Source of the DNA: Methanobrevibacter_A sp964431035
Lineage (GTDB): Archaea; Methanobacteriota; Methanobacteria; Methanobacteriales; Methanobacteriaceae
DNA: 27,467 nucleotides
NCBI GenBank assembly: GCA_964431035.1
Contig: CAYSIF010000020.1
Location: 1-27,467, forward strand
Direction: 5' to 3'
The translations under genes and the position numbers were made by a program. Positions 1 through 8,818 of the stretch are shown here, piece after piece. The first letter of the stretch is position 1. Every line of letters begins with the position of its first letter. The notes beneath the pieces were generated by a model that searched no databases, was not told where the DNA came from, and worked only from the letters and a program-made list of their open reading frames with translations.

Positions 1-168
1 AAGACCATTACAATCAAAATACAAACACAACAACAAATTAGCATACTAAAAAAAACAAAAAAAATACAAACAAAAAATAAACAAAAAAATTAAGTTGACC
101 ACATTGGATATTTTCAATAAATTGTTTAAAAAAAATATAATAAAAATTGTATGAAGATATAAAAAGGA
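1..168. other. Non-coding edge region, A-rich on the + strand
   Basis: No open frame with a plausible start and ribosome binding site is visible here. The + strand carries long A runs broken by single C residues, so the minus strand reads as T-rich tracts directly after the MarR stop codon. That suits an archaeal T-tract termination zone. The region touches the window edge, so a gene tail to the left cannot be excluded. Confidence 0.4.
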
Positions 169-669
169 TTATTCCTCAACACGTTTGATTTGGTAGTTTG
201 TACCAAAGATTGTTTTTCTTGTACGGTGTGTTTTAGCTTTATTTAATAAACGATTTAATTCTTTAATTTCATCCTTTTTTAGATTAGATGTGAAATTTTT
301 ATTCCATTTAGATTCATATAATTGAATTTCGCTTAAAAGATCTTTTCCTTTTTTTGTTAGTTTTATTTCTTTTCTTCGTTTGTTATTCGGATTTTTTGTT
401 GTTTTAATTATCTTTTTATCTTCAATTTTAGCTATTAAACGTGTGACTGTAGATTCATTAATATCAAATAGTGCAGATAAATCTTTTTGACTTATATTTG
501 AGTTTTCTGCTATCGCCATTATTGTTTTAAATTGAGTGTATGAAATTTCATATTCATCTAATTTGCCACTTAAATACTTTTCATGCTTTTCATTAATTTC
601 ATTAATTAGAAGCATTTCATCATTCATTCCTAGAATGTCTTTATACAGTTCAATTTCTTTATCGTTCAT
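169..669 (-). CDS. MarR-family winged-helix transcriptional regulator
   Basis: The 166-residue protein has the length and layout of MarR regulators. An N-terminal dimerisation helix is followed by a helix-turn-helix at about residues 55-80 (SQKDLSALFDINESTVTRLI), a basic wing near 85-105 (KTTKNPNNKRRKEIKLT) and a C-terminal helix for dimer contacts. MarR proteins are dimers that bind short palindromes and usually repress transcription until a small ligand binds. The upstream neighbour on the same strand is a DUF4013 membrane protein 66 bp away, so the two may share a transcript, but the gap is large enough for a separate promoter. No strong Shine-Dalgarno (SD) site precedes the ATG, only an AAGAAAAAA stretch. 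Target genes and ligand cannot be told from sequence. Family assignment is firm. Confidence 0.88.
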   Translation of the reverse strand: MNDKEIELYKDILGMNDEMLLINEINEKHEKYLSGKLDEYEISYTQFKTIMAIAENSNISQKDLSALFDINESTVTRLIAKIEDKKIIKTTKNPNNKRRKEIKLTKKGKDLLSEIQLYESKWNKNFTSNLKKDEIKELNRLLNKAKTHRTRKTIFGTNYQIKRVEE

Positions 670-735
670 AGTTTTTTTCTTAATATATTTAGTATAAAAA
701 AAGAAGTAAAATAGTTTAGAAGAATATTATCTTTT

Positions 736-1947
736 TTATTCTTCTTTATTTTGTTTTGCTTTTTCTTCTAGTGCTTTTTGAAGTTTATCCATTACTTCAT
801 TTGTGTCTACTGAGTCGTCGTTTATCATGTTTTTTACTTTTTCAACAGATTTATCTTCTTCGACTTTAATTGGTTTTATTTCTGTTACTGGTTTAAGGTT
901 TTCTAGTTTTTCTTTATTTGCACTTGTGAAGTTTTCTGTTTTAGATATTATATTTTCTTTTTTAGGTTCTTCTGTTTCTTCTTTTTTAGGTAGTTGTGCT
1001 TTAGCTTTATTGTAGTTTTTCTTTCTTAATTGGTTTACTCTTTCTATTTCTTCACTGTATCTTTTTGCACTTTGTTCTAATGCTTTTTTTCTTAAAGCTT
1101 CTTCTTGGAGTATATTATTTTTATTTTCTTTTTTAGCTTCTTTTGGTTTATTGGATTCAGTGTATTTAATTCCTTGTTTATATAATAATCCTATTGATCT
1201 TCCTATAAATAATAATACAAATGGTGCTATTATGAAGTATGCTACATAATCTCCACCAGTTATTAAGCTTAGTAATGCCCATAGTCCTGTGAATACTATT
1301 AAGTATAGATAAATCATTGCAAACCATTTAGTGTAAGTTGAGAATCCAATTTCTTTATATATTCTGAATATTTTTTTGAATTTGAATCCTTCACTAAATT
1401 TTCCAGTTGCAATTATTCTTGTTAAGCTCATGAAAAATGGGTATGAGAATATAAATCCTAATAAGAATATTATGGTATATGTTGTTACGAATTTAGCAGA
1501 CATTATTGCATATAAGAATGTTTCTACAAATTCTCCTGTTACTAAACCTAAGACCATAGTATTTGGAGTTATTAAATTCATTATCATCCATAGTGGGTTA
1601 GTGTTACCTGATGTAGAGAATAATAAGTATAATACTGCTAGTGGGATTATTGAGAATATGAATGCTAATACAAAGTATTTTATTCCATCAACAAAGTTTT
1701 CAACAACACTTAATTGAGGTATTTTATCTGTACTTCTCATAGTTTCTAGTGCAACTGAGAATAAATATCCAAATAGTATTATTTCTATTACAAATCCTAT
1801 TATAAATAATATTAAACTATATGAACCTAATAATGAGGTTGTGCATAAAATGTGCACTATTACAAAAAGTACACTTAATATTAAGAATTGTTTCCAGTCT
1901 CTTAGGGGATGTTCTATACTATCCATCAGGTTATCCAATATACTCAA
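736..1947 (-). CDS. DUF4013 membrane protein with long charged cytosolic tail
   Basis: The 403-residue protein has a hydrophobic first part (about residues 18-260) with roughly six membrane segments. It then has a Lys/Glu-rich, probably helical or coiled tail of about 135 residues rich in KKE and EEK. The membrane part ends in GRSIGLLYKQG, which matches SRSIGLMYKEI at the end of the neighbouring paralogue and is typical of DUF4013 proteins of methanogens. The start is TTG, chosen because GGAG lies 10 nt upstream; an ATG seven codons inside (MDSIEHP) has no comparable site. Function is unknown. The tail is absent from the paralogue, so it is a lineage-specific addition or a docking arm. Family call is good, function open. 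Confidence 0.8.
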   Translation of the reverse strand: MSILDNLMDSIEHPLRDWKQFLILSVLFVIVHILCTTSLLGSYSLILFIIGFVIEIILFGYLFSVALETMRSTDKIPQLSVVENFVDGIKYFVLAFIFSIIPLAVLYLLFSTSGNTNPLWMIMNLITPNTMVLGLVTGEFVETFLYAIMSAKFVTTYTIIFLLGFIFSYPFFMSLTRIIATGKFSEGFKFKKIFRIYKEIGFSTYTKWFAMIYLYLIVFTGLWALLSLITGGDYVAYFIIAPFVLLFIGRSIGLLYKQGIKYTESNKPKEAKKENKNNILQEEALRKKALEQSAKRYSEEIERVNQLRKKNYNKAKAQLPKKEETEEPKKENIISKTENFTSANKEKLENLKPVTEIKPIKVEEDKSVEKVKNMINDDSVDTNEVMDKLQKALEEKAKQNKEE

Positions 1948-2043
1948 AAATAATCAACTCCAAAATTATAAAATTTTTATTCTAATAATTCTTTATTTTT
2001 TATTATTATTAAATATTTAATATTTTTTTCATAAGAAAAAAAA

Positions 2044-2835
2044 TTAATTTAAACATATCTCTTTATACATAAGTCCAATACTTCTTGATAAAAAGAGCAA
2101 TATGAACGGTTGGACTATTATAATATAAAATAAGATTCCTATTATACTAAATAAAAGGAAATAACTTAAAAATAACAATATAAATACTATAGCTAATGTT
2201 ACTACTATCCAAAGTATGTAATCTAACCAGACTTCAGATATAATATTAATTATTGTTCCTAAATCAACACCACGAATTAAATTAAATTCATCAGCATATC
2301 TCCCTATACCAACAAATAAAAATGCTGAAAATATTAAATCTAATATTAATAGTCCACTAGCTTGTGTAATTGGCGCGAATAAGAAATATAATAACAAATC
2401 AGGTAAAAAATTAATATCTGTAATGATCTGTGTTATTAAATTAGCAATTGTGTCTCCAATTGTTAATGCAGCATTTACTTGTCCCGAAATTATTATAAGA
2501 AGAGTTAGTATTAATGTAGGTATCATAAAATAGAATATGATTAAAAATAGGAATTTAATTCCTTCATATATATTGAAAAATAGGTTAAAATTTTTTATTT
2601 TTTCATTATGTATTGTACTGTGTACTACTCTAATGAAAAATCCAATAAATATTACTCCAAAAAATAGGAATACTGCTAAGGAGACTAAACTGATAATTCC
2701 ATTATTTTGAGTTAATAGTGCAGGTATAAATGCTGCTATTAATGATGTTAATAATAAGATTCCTAATATTAAAAGATAGTTATATGATTTTATTGGAAAT
2801 ATTAATGATTCATATGCTATTTTATAAAATTTCAT
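2044..2835 (-). CDS. DUF4013 membrane protein (short paralogue)
   Basis: This 263-residue, very hydrophobic protein has about six predicted membrane segments and almost no soluble part. It ends in FLSRSIGLMYKEICLN, closely matching the end of the membrane domain of the next gene, so the two are paralogues of the DUF4013 family found mainly in Methanobacteriales. The ATG start has an AGGAT site about 7 nt upstream. The gene lies 48 bp downstream of glnA on the same strand and 96 bp upstream of its larger paralogue, so read-through from glnA is possible. No catalytic or transport motif is recognisable. The function is unknown; a structural or envelope role is only a guess. Confidence 0.78.
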   Translation of the reverse strand: MKFYKIAYESLIFPIKSYNYLLILGILLLTSLIAAFIPALLTQNNGIISLVSLAVFLFFGVIFIGFFIRVVHSTIHNEKIKNFNLFFNIYEGIKFLFLIIFYFMIPTLILTLLIIISGQVNAALTIGDTIANLITQIITDINFLPDLLLYFLFAPITQASGLLILDLIFSAFLFVGIGRYADEFNLIRGVDLGTIINIISEVWLDYILWIVVTLAIVFILLFLSYFLLFSIIGILFYIIIVQPFILLFLSRSIGLMYKEICLN

Positions 2836-2883
2836 TTAATATCCTAAAAATTTAATAAAAAAAAGATAATGGGAGATGTTAGT

Positions 2884-4227
2884 TTAGATGTCTATGTATT
2901 TAATTTGTTCGTAATTAAATACTTGTACACGGTATTCGTCCCATTCTTTGTATTTAGCATCTAGGAATTTTTCACTTATTTGTGGTCCTAATGCGTTTAG
3001 TAATAGTTCGGAGTTTTCTAAGCTGTGGTATGCTTCCCATAGACTTGTTGGTAGTGGTTTGAATCCTTTTTCTTTTAGTTCTTCTTTTGGTGTTGTGTAT
3101 AGGTTGATGTCTGTTGGTTCTCCCGGTTCTGTTTTGTGTTTTATTCCATCCATTCCTGCTGCAAGCATTGCTGTGAATGCTAAGTATGGGTTACATGTTG
3201 CATCTGGTACACGGTATTCTATGTGTGTTGATTGTGATGAGGATGATGGTATTCTTATTAGTGCTGATCTGTTTTTAAGTCCGTAGCTTATGTATGTTGG
3301 TGCTTCGTATCCTGGGACTAGTCTTTTGTAACTGTTTACTGTTGGGTTTGTTATTGCTGTTAATGGGAATGCGTGTTCGAGTATTCCTCCTATGAAGTAT
3401 CTTGCTTTGTCACTTAATCCATATTCTCCATCTGGGTCTGCGAATATGTTTTTACCATTTTTGAATAGGCTTTGGTGACAGTGCATTCCTGATCCTTCAA
3501 CATCGTTAAATGGTTTTGGCATGAATGTTACTCTGTAGTCTTTATTATTGAATGATGCTATGTTGTCTACTATTGCTCTTATTGCTTGTTTGAATGTTAT
3601 TACTGCGTCTGCTGTTGTTAGTGCATCGTCGAATCTGAATGATATTTCGTTTTGTCCTGGACCTACTTCGTGGTGTGTTGATTCTATTTTGAAGTCTAGT
3701 TCTTGAAGTTTTAATGTTATTTCTCTTCTGAAGTCAACTCCTTTATCTAATGGATCAACATCGAAGTTTGTAGCATTATCATATGGTGTTGGGTGTCCTA
3801 ATTCGTTTTTGTCTAGTATGTAGAATTCTGGTTCTGGACCCATGTTGTATGTGTATCCTTTTTTGGATAGTTTGTTTAGTGCATTTTTTAGTAGGCTTCT
3901 TGGGTCTCCAGGGTATGGTTTTCCTTCTGCGTCACATATGTCACATATGAATCTGCAGGTTGCTGATTCTTGTGGTCTCCATTTTAGTGGAGAGTATGTG
4001 TTAATATCTGGTTTTAGTAATAAGTCACTTGAGGATATATCTGCAAAACCTTCTACACTGGAACCATCGAATAGTAAACCTTCATTAAATAATGTGTCCA
4101 TATCTTGTGGTTTGAATGGTAGAGATATGCTTTTTGGTATTCCATGTATATCTACAAATTGTAATCTTATGAATTTTATTGAGTTTAATTGTAATTTTTC
4201 TATTAGTGCATCGATTTTTTTACTCAT
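2884..4227 (-). CDS. glnA: Glutamine synthetase, type I (GSI-alpha-like)
   Basis: This enzyme makes glutamine from glutamate, ammonia and ATP and is the main ammonium-assimilation enzyme. The 447 residues carry all class I signatures in order: LLFDGSSVEGF (about 51-61), GPEPEFYIL, NEISFRF, GSGMHCHQSLF, NPTVNSYKRLVPG, and SALIRIP with EYRVPD near the C-terminus. The length and the ending resemble the short GSI-alpha form, and no NLYDLPPEE-type adenylylation loop is seen (DINLYTTPKEE instead). The residue matching the Bacillus feedback-inhibition Arg62 appears to be Asp63 (GFADISSSD). SD GGGAG lies about 9-10 nt upstream, inside the last codons of the DUF169 gene; the gap between the genes is 7 bp, so they are an operon. 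Confidence is very high. Confidence 0.97.
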   Translation of the reverse strand: MSKKIDALIEKLQLNSIKFIRLQFVDIHGIPKSISLPFKPQDMDTLFNEGLLFDGSSVEGFADISSSDLLLKPDINTYSPLKWRPQESATCRFICDICDAEGKPYPGDPRSLLKNALNKLSKKGYTYNMGPEPEFYILDKNELGHPTPYDNATNFDVDPLDKGVDFRREITLKLQELDFKIESTHHEVGPGQNEISFRFDDALTTADAVITFKQAIRAIVDNIASFNNKDYRVTFMPKPFNDVEGSGMHCHQSLFKNGKNIFADPDGEYGLSDKARYFIGGILEHAFPLTAITNPTVNSYKRLVPGYEAPTYISYGLKNRSALIRIPSSSSQSTHIEYRVPDATCNPYLAFTAMLAAGMDGIKHKTEPGEPTDINLYTTPKEELKEKGFKPLPTSLWEAYHSLENSELLLNALGPQISEKFLDAKYKEWDEYRVQVFNYEQIKYIDI

Positions 4228-4234
4228 AAAAAAT

Positions 4235-4918
4235 CTATTCTCCCATTATTGCTTTTATTGAATTTACTAATATGTCTATTTTTGTTTCATTTATCCCTAC
4301 GGCTAGTTCTTCATCTTCAACTCCGGCATATTTACGAGATCCATCACATCCTAATGTTATATTTACTGAGTTGTTGTTTATTGGTCTTGCTACTGCATCT
4401 CCACAAATACTTTGTATTCCTGCAAAGTCTGCATGTATTCTGTCAGTATCTTCATATATTAATGATTGTGCTACTTTCATTGCTTGTACAGGTTTTGCGA
4501 ATATTACTACTACGTCTGGTTTGTAGTTTGCTATTTCTAGTGGTGCATATACTATTCCGTAGGTTTGTTCTTTTATTGATGGTAGTGAGTTTAATGTTTC
4601 TTTTGCTGAATCTGTATCTTTGAATCTTCCTAGTTTAACATAGAATTCTCCACTTTTTAGTTTTTCTGGTAGTTCTGTTAGTCCTAGTGCTGCTGCTCCT
4701 CCTTTGCAGGATTGTTCTTCTAGTGTTGCATAAAAGGTTTCTCCTTTTGATGCTCTTTTTGTCATGTCGCAGTGTCTTGCGGGAGTTTCTATTTTGTTTA
4801 TGTTTTCTGGTATTTCAGATTCGTTTTTTAGTATTTTTATTGCTACAGGTTCAGAGTTTAGATTTAGCTTTTCTTTTAATAGATTTGCTATTTCTTTATT
4901 TTTTATTTCATCTACCAT
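4235..4918 (-). CDS. DUF169 domain protein co-transcribed with glnA
   Basis: A 227-residue soluble protein of the DUF169 family, common in methanogens and anaerobes. It shows the family's cysteine pattern (TPARHCDM, EEQSCKGGAAALGL, IQSICGDAVARP, LGCDGSRKYAG), which suggests metal or Fe-S binding, but no reaction is established for the family. The start ATG is chosen because GGTG lies 10 nt upstream; a second in-frame-looking ATG 7 nt downstream is out of frame. The glnA ribosome binding site lies in the last codons of this gene, so translation of the two is probably linked. The neighbour suggests a role under the same nitrogen control as glnA, which is inference only. Confidence 0.83.
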   Translation of the reverse strand: MVDEIKNKEIANLLKEKLNLNSEPVAIKILKNESEIPENINKIETPARHCDMTKRASKGETFYATLEEQSCKGGAAALGLTELPEKLKSGEFYVKLGRFKDTDSAKETLNSLPSIKEQTYGIVYAPLEIANYKPDVVVIFAKPVQAMKVAQSLIYEDTDRIHADFAGIQSICGDAVARPINNNSVNITLGCDGSRKYAGVEDEELAVGINETKIDILVNSIKAIMGE

Positions 4919-5102
4919 TCTTTGTCAACACCATTTTTTTATTGAGTTTTTTTATATTATTATATTTGTATAATTATTTTATAAATAGTTTTATTTATTT
5001 GGTTTTTATTGTATTGTTTAATTTTATTTTGTCTTTTATGAACATTTAATATAATTTAATTGATAATATTATTATTTTGTATTAGTATTTTATTAAAAAA
5101 AT
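4919..5102. promoter_or_regulatory. Upstream region of the DUF169-glnA operon
   Basis: This gene-free stretch separates the DUF169 start from the end of the nuclease gene; both read on the minus strand. It is almost pure A/T with several TATA-like candidates on the minus strand (TATAAA at 4951-4956, TTTATAAAAT around 4978-4987), so the exact start site cannot be fixed by eye. No clear NrpR-type operator (GGAA-N6-TTCC) was found close to the gene start. Confidence 0.35.
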
Positions 5103-5124
5103 TGTCGGAATATACCTTCCAACA
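5103..5124 (-). terminator. Hairpin plus T-tract after the nuclease gene
   Basis: Read on the minus strand, an imperfect 22-nt palindrome (TGTTGGAAGG / TATTCCGACA) starts 15 nt after the nuclease stop codon and is followed at once by ATTTTTTTAAT. It could fold in RNA as a GGAA/TTCC-cored hairpin before a T run, which looks like an intrinsic terminator closing the repair island. A related but perfect palindrome lies at 19605-19624 at almost the same distance from another stop codon. Confidence 0.55.
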
Positions 5125-5139
5125 TATAAAAATATTATC

Positions 5140-6324
5140 TCAAGGCACAGTAAAATCCTCATCTTCATATTTACTACAAAATGTTTTAAAATCACAACCA
5201 TTACATGTACGTTTATCACCATTACCCATCCAAGAATCCCTAATCACACGACCTTCCATCTCATTAATAGTACATTCCTCAATATTAGAAACAACCTCAT
5301 CAAATTCAGATAAAGCTTCCTTAGTAATATCATCATTAATAGGCACAACACGAACACATCTATCTAATTTAAACTCATCAGATAATTTTGGAAATTTCCT
5401 TGAAGGATCCCAATTAAGAATCTTCTCCTCATCCTCAGGATAACCTGTAACATCAGTTGTTCCATTAATAATATCTTCCTGAATTAATTCAATATCCATT
5501 TCAGAAGGTTCTAACTCATTTAAATAAAAAACAATACCTCCAATAACTTCCTTACTATCTTCTTGCATACTTCTAAGCCAAGCATAAGTTTGTATCTGCC
5601 AATCATGACGTTGCCAAAACTTATTATCAGATGCAGGTCGTTTCATACCTTTATAATCAATAATAATCTCATACTCATCACCTTCAAGTGACTTTAAATT
5701 ACTCATAAATTCATCATTTTTAGATAAAAACTCAACAATCTTATTAGAAGGATTATCCCAATCATCATCTACCTTAAGACTACTTAAAACATCAATAATA
5801 CCATTAACACTATAAAATTTACTTCTACTATGACCCTCAGAATAATTAGGCATATCCCTAAAACCTTTCAATAAAACCTCAGCATTACTAACTAAAGGAA
5901 AAAGATAAGGACCAATAACATTAATAGCAGACTCAGCACGAATACTATATAACAATTTATGAGGATGATTAGTATCCTTACAATAAGATTTAACATCACT
6001 TCCTTCTTTATATGTGCAAAAATAATCTTCTGGAGGATACAAACCTCTAACCTGTAATCTTTCATCAATTATTTCTTCCAATGGTCTGATATCTTTCTTC
6101 CAATCCCATGGAAAATTAGTGTTTCCTTCTTCATAATGAAGATATGCTTCTTCCATAATTCCATGAATAAATTCACCAAACCACAATTGCACAGGCTTAC
6201 TTGGAGGTAATGCACCCATATTCTGATAACGATACTGTAAATTACATGTTAAAAAACTTAAGATATCTCCAGTTAAACTATATTCTGGTAATGTAAATGA
6301 CTTATTTCTTGAAGATAATTTCAA
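5140..6324 (-). CDS. PD-(D/E)XK nuclease, Cas4/RecB/AddB type, with Fe-S cysteines
   Basis: The 394-residue protein has the nuclease core in order: GIIDVL (motif II Asp), EIIIDYKGMKRP (motif III, Asp and Lys) and WQIQTYAWL (motif IV, Q-x3-Y). One cysteine near the start (C27, LTCNLQ) plus three near the end (C374, C377, C383 in RTCNGCDFKTFC) match the four-cysteine 4Fe-4S staple of AddB and Cas4. Such enzymes cut or trim DNA ends. It follows the UvrD-like helicase by 24 bp, suggesting a helicase-nuclease pair similar in idea to AddAB with the nuclease on its own chain. The start is TTG with GGGAG 11 nt upstream. No cas1 or cas2 or repeat array is near, so a CRISPR role is unlikely. Codons mostly end in T, unlike the upstream genes. 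Confidence 0.88.
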   Translation of the reverse strand: MKLSSRNKSFTLPEYSLTGDILSFLTCNLQYRYQNMGALPPSKPVQLWFGEFIHGIMEEAYLHYEEGNTNFPWDWKKDIRPLEEIIDERLQVRGLYPPEDYFCTYKEGSDVKSYCKDTNHPHKLLYSIRAESAINVIGPYLFPLVSNAEVLLKGFRDMPNYSEGHSRSKFYSVNGIIDVLSSLKVDDDWDNPSNKIVEFLSKNDEFMSNLKSLEGDEYEIIIDYKGMKRPASDNKFWQRHDWQIQTYAWLRSMQEDSKEVIGGIVFYLNELEPSEMDIELIQEDIINGTTDVTGYPEDEEKILNWDPSRKFPKLSDEFKLDRCVRVVPINDDITKEALSEFDEVVSNIEECTINEMEGRVIRDSWMGNGDKRTCNGCDFKTFCSKYEDEDFTVP

Positions 6325-6348
6325 AAACTAACACACTCCCATAAAAAC

Positions 6349-8802
6349 TTATATTAAATAGATTTCATTAAAACCAATATACTCTTCATTACGATTCCAA
6401 CCTAATGCTACATTAGGAATATTCTTATGTTCTGATTTACCATCATAACCATCAATATTACTATCTAAACCAATTAATAATAAAACATCCTCAGCCCTAG
6501 AAAATGCAACAAAATATAAGCGAGTTAAATCATCAAAATTCCTATCAGAAACATTACGCTCTGAAATTCCAAGATTACTATGAGACCTTATCCTATCCTC
6601 TAAAATTGTGCTTTTAGGTTCCTTTTTAGGAAATCTTAAACTACTAGTCTTTGCAGCATTCTTATTAAAACGAGACCCAACATCCACAATAACAAATGGA
6701 AATTCTAAACCTTTTGACTGATGTATACTCATAATATTAATAGAATCATGAGGCAAATTATTTAAATAAGACTCATCAACACTAACTCCCCCAGTAGCAA
6801 TAGGAATAAAAACATTCCATAAAACTTCATTAACACTTCTTTCAGTCAAACTTTCACTATCAAAAAATATACGCCCATTAAATTCATTAAAAAAACTAGA
6901 CTGACTTATAGTTTTTGTTATAGTTTCAAAATAAACAAAACCTTCAATATCATCTTTAAAATTAGGTAACCATCTAACTAATTTATATGCTAAATCTAAT
7001 AAACCTACACTACTTGGCCATCTATCAGTATTATAAGGGATTCTTGTACGCCAATGAGTCATAAAATCATATAAAGTAATAGGCTCTTGAGGATCTGGAG
7101 AAGTTTCCATAAATTTAATTGCTTTTTTACGCCAACGATTCATTTTAAATTTAGCAGCCTTAGGAATTGCTTTATTTCTTTTCTGAATAAAAGCATCAGG
7201 ATCAATACACTCTAACATTAATCCACAAAAAATACTAACATCTTCAATACTTTCTAAATCCTGACCCCTTGGATTAAATACACTTATACTTTCTTTAAAA
7301 CTATTTAAATCCTTCTTTAAATGATGAGGAAACATATTATTCCCACCAATACGTTCCTTAGGAGAATATGATAAAAGTGCAATATCAGATGGAGAACCAT
7401 CCTTAGGATCTAATTGTAACTTAATAGAACCTTTATCTTTAGCTAAATCAATATCCATCTTACGTGCATTTAAAACCATATCTTTATCATTACTAGAATA
7501 TTTACTTGCAGATTTAGAATTTAAAACCCTTTTAACATTTAAATTAACTTCTTCACCTTTAACTAATTTATTAATTAATTTACTTAAATCCCTAGATAAA
7601 ATTTTAGGATTTTGACGAAACATTCCCAAAACAGGAACATTAATCTTATCCTCCCCAGTATTATCCTTTGCAAATTCAATATCTGGTTTACCACTAACAC
7701 GAGCATCCTGATAATCAGAATCAAGACCTACAAAATGATTACATAAATCAACAATATGTTCACTTGAACGATAATTATTTTTCAAATTAACTTCAGTAAC
7801 ATCAATACCTAAGGACTCCTTTGCACGAGCCTTAAAATCAGTAAATAAATCAACAGTAGCTCCTCTAAAACGATATAATGATTGATCATCATCTCCCACA
7901 ACAGTTATATTCCCACCATTTTTTAATGCAGATTCTGCAATTTTAAAGTAGATTTTTTCTTGTAAAAGATTAGTATCCTGATATTCATCAACAAGAACAA
8001 CACGAATATTACTTAAATATTCATCAAATTTACCATTATTTAAAGATTCTAAAAAACGGAATTCTAACATTGCAAAGTCTAACATGTTACGACTATTTAA
8101 TTCATTAACATAATCTTCAATACATTCTATAGCTAGACGTGCTCCACGTGTACCATCATTTAAACTTTCCCAATTGTTAACATGATCATAATATAAGCGG
8201 TCTTTGAATTTTAGTAAAACTTCACACATTCTTGATAAATTTGATAGACTTGTATCTCTATTATCAATGTGTCCTAAGTATTCTTGGAGGTCTTTGCTTT
8301 GATATTTATCTCCTTTGAATAGTGCTATTTTTGTCATTGCATTTTTAGATATGAAGTCTTCTATGATTATTGGTTGATTGGTTCCTGGATCTCTGTGTAG
8401 TCTCATTAGTTCTTCACTGATACTGTCTAATGTTCCTGTTAGTATTTTGTTTAGGTCTATTTTCATTAGTTCCCGTAGTTCTTCATCATCTGTTATGAAC
8501 ATTTTTCCTACGATATTGTTTTTTATTTCTTGACCCCAACTTAATATTCTTGATAGTAGTTCTTCTGCTGCTTTTTTAGTGAATGTTGTGACTAGTATTT
8601 CTTCTGGTTTAATATCATCTACAAATATGTATTTTAATACTTTAAGCACCATTACTGTGGTTTTTCCACTTCCTGGTCCTGCAACTATAAATCCTGAATC
8701 ATTTATTTCTGCTTTTATACTGTTGTTTTGTTCAATATTTGAACCAATATCCCGTTTTAAGTCTTCTATTACAATTGTTTGGAATTGTTCATAAGTTATC
8801 AA
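6349..8802 (-). CDS. UvrD/Rep-family (SF1A) DNA helicase
   Basis: An 817-residue ATP-driven 3'-5' type helicase. Motifs are: Walker A GPGSGKT (42-48), Walker B DEYQD (272-276), motif III GDDDQSLYRFRG (about 303-314), NYRS (343-346), motif V MSIHQSKGLEFPFVIV (about 690-710) and motif VI LYFVAFSRAED (about 762-772). Start is TTG with GGGGGA 10 nt upstream, in the 16 bp gap after the exonuclease gene; the nuclease follows 24 bp downstream. This spacing indicates one transcript. It probably unwinds DNA for the neighbouring nuclease. Codon use changes sharply inside the gene: about the first 180 codons prefer ATA, CTA, ACA and AGA, and the rest prefer ATT, TTA, GTT and CGT. No nuclease domain is fused to it, unlike AddA. 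Confidence 0.93.
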   Translation of the reverse strand: MITYEQFQTIVIEDLKRDIGSNIEQNNSIKAEINDSGFIVAGPGSGKTTVMVLKVLKYIFVDDIKPEEILVTTFTKKAAEELLSRILSWGQEIKNNIVGKMFITDDEELRELMKIDLNKILTGTLDSISEELMRLHRDPGTNQPIIIEDFISKNAMTKIALFKGDKYQSKDLQEYLGHIDNRDTSLSNLSRMCEVLLKFKDRLYYDHVNNWESLNDGTRGARLAIECIEDYVNELNSRNMLDFAMLEFRFLESLNNGKFDEYLSNIRVVLVDEYQDTNLLQEKIYFKIAESALKNGGNITVVGDDDQSLYRFRGATVDLFTDFKARAKESLGIDVTEVNLKNNYRSSEHIVDLCNHFVGLDSDYQDARVSGKPDIEFAKDNTGEDKINVPVLGMFRQNPKILSRDLSKLINKLVKGEEVNLNVKRVLNSKSASKYSSNDKDMVLNARKMDIDLAKDKGSIKLQLDPKDGSPSDIALLSYSPKERIGGNNMFPHHLKKDLNSFKESISVFNPRGQDLESIEDVSIFCGLMLECIDPDAFIQKRNKAIPKAAKFKMNRWRKKAIKFMETSPDPQEPITLYDFMTHWRTRIPYNTDRWPSSVGLLDLAYKLVRWLPNFKDDIEGFVYFETITKTISQSSFFNEFNGRIFFDSESLTERSVNEVLWNVFIPIATGGVSVDESYLNNLPHDSINIMSIHQSKGLEFPFVIVDVGSRFNKNAAKTSSLRFPKKEPKSTILEDRIRSHSNLGISERNVSDRNFDDLTRLYFVAFSRAEDVLLLIGLDSNIDGYDGKSEHKNIPNVALGWNRNEEYIGFNEIYLI

Positions 8803-8818
8803 AAAGAATTTTCCCCCT

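Noticed and set aside
3842..4261. Open frames on the + strand opposite glnA and DUF169
   Set aside because: No family resemblance, no SD, and fully overlapped by certain genes.
4919..5139. NrpR nitrogen-repressor operator for glnA
   Set aside because: The only GGAA-N6-TTCC-like element (5107-5120) is about 190 bp from the DUF169 start and sits right after the nuclease stop with a T run behind it, so a terminator is the simpler reading.
5140..6324. Cas4 of a CRISPR-Cas adaptation module
   Set aside because: The nuclease has Cas4-like motifs, but no cas1, cas2 or repeat-spacer array is in the window, and it sits in an operon with a UvrD-type helicase.
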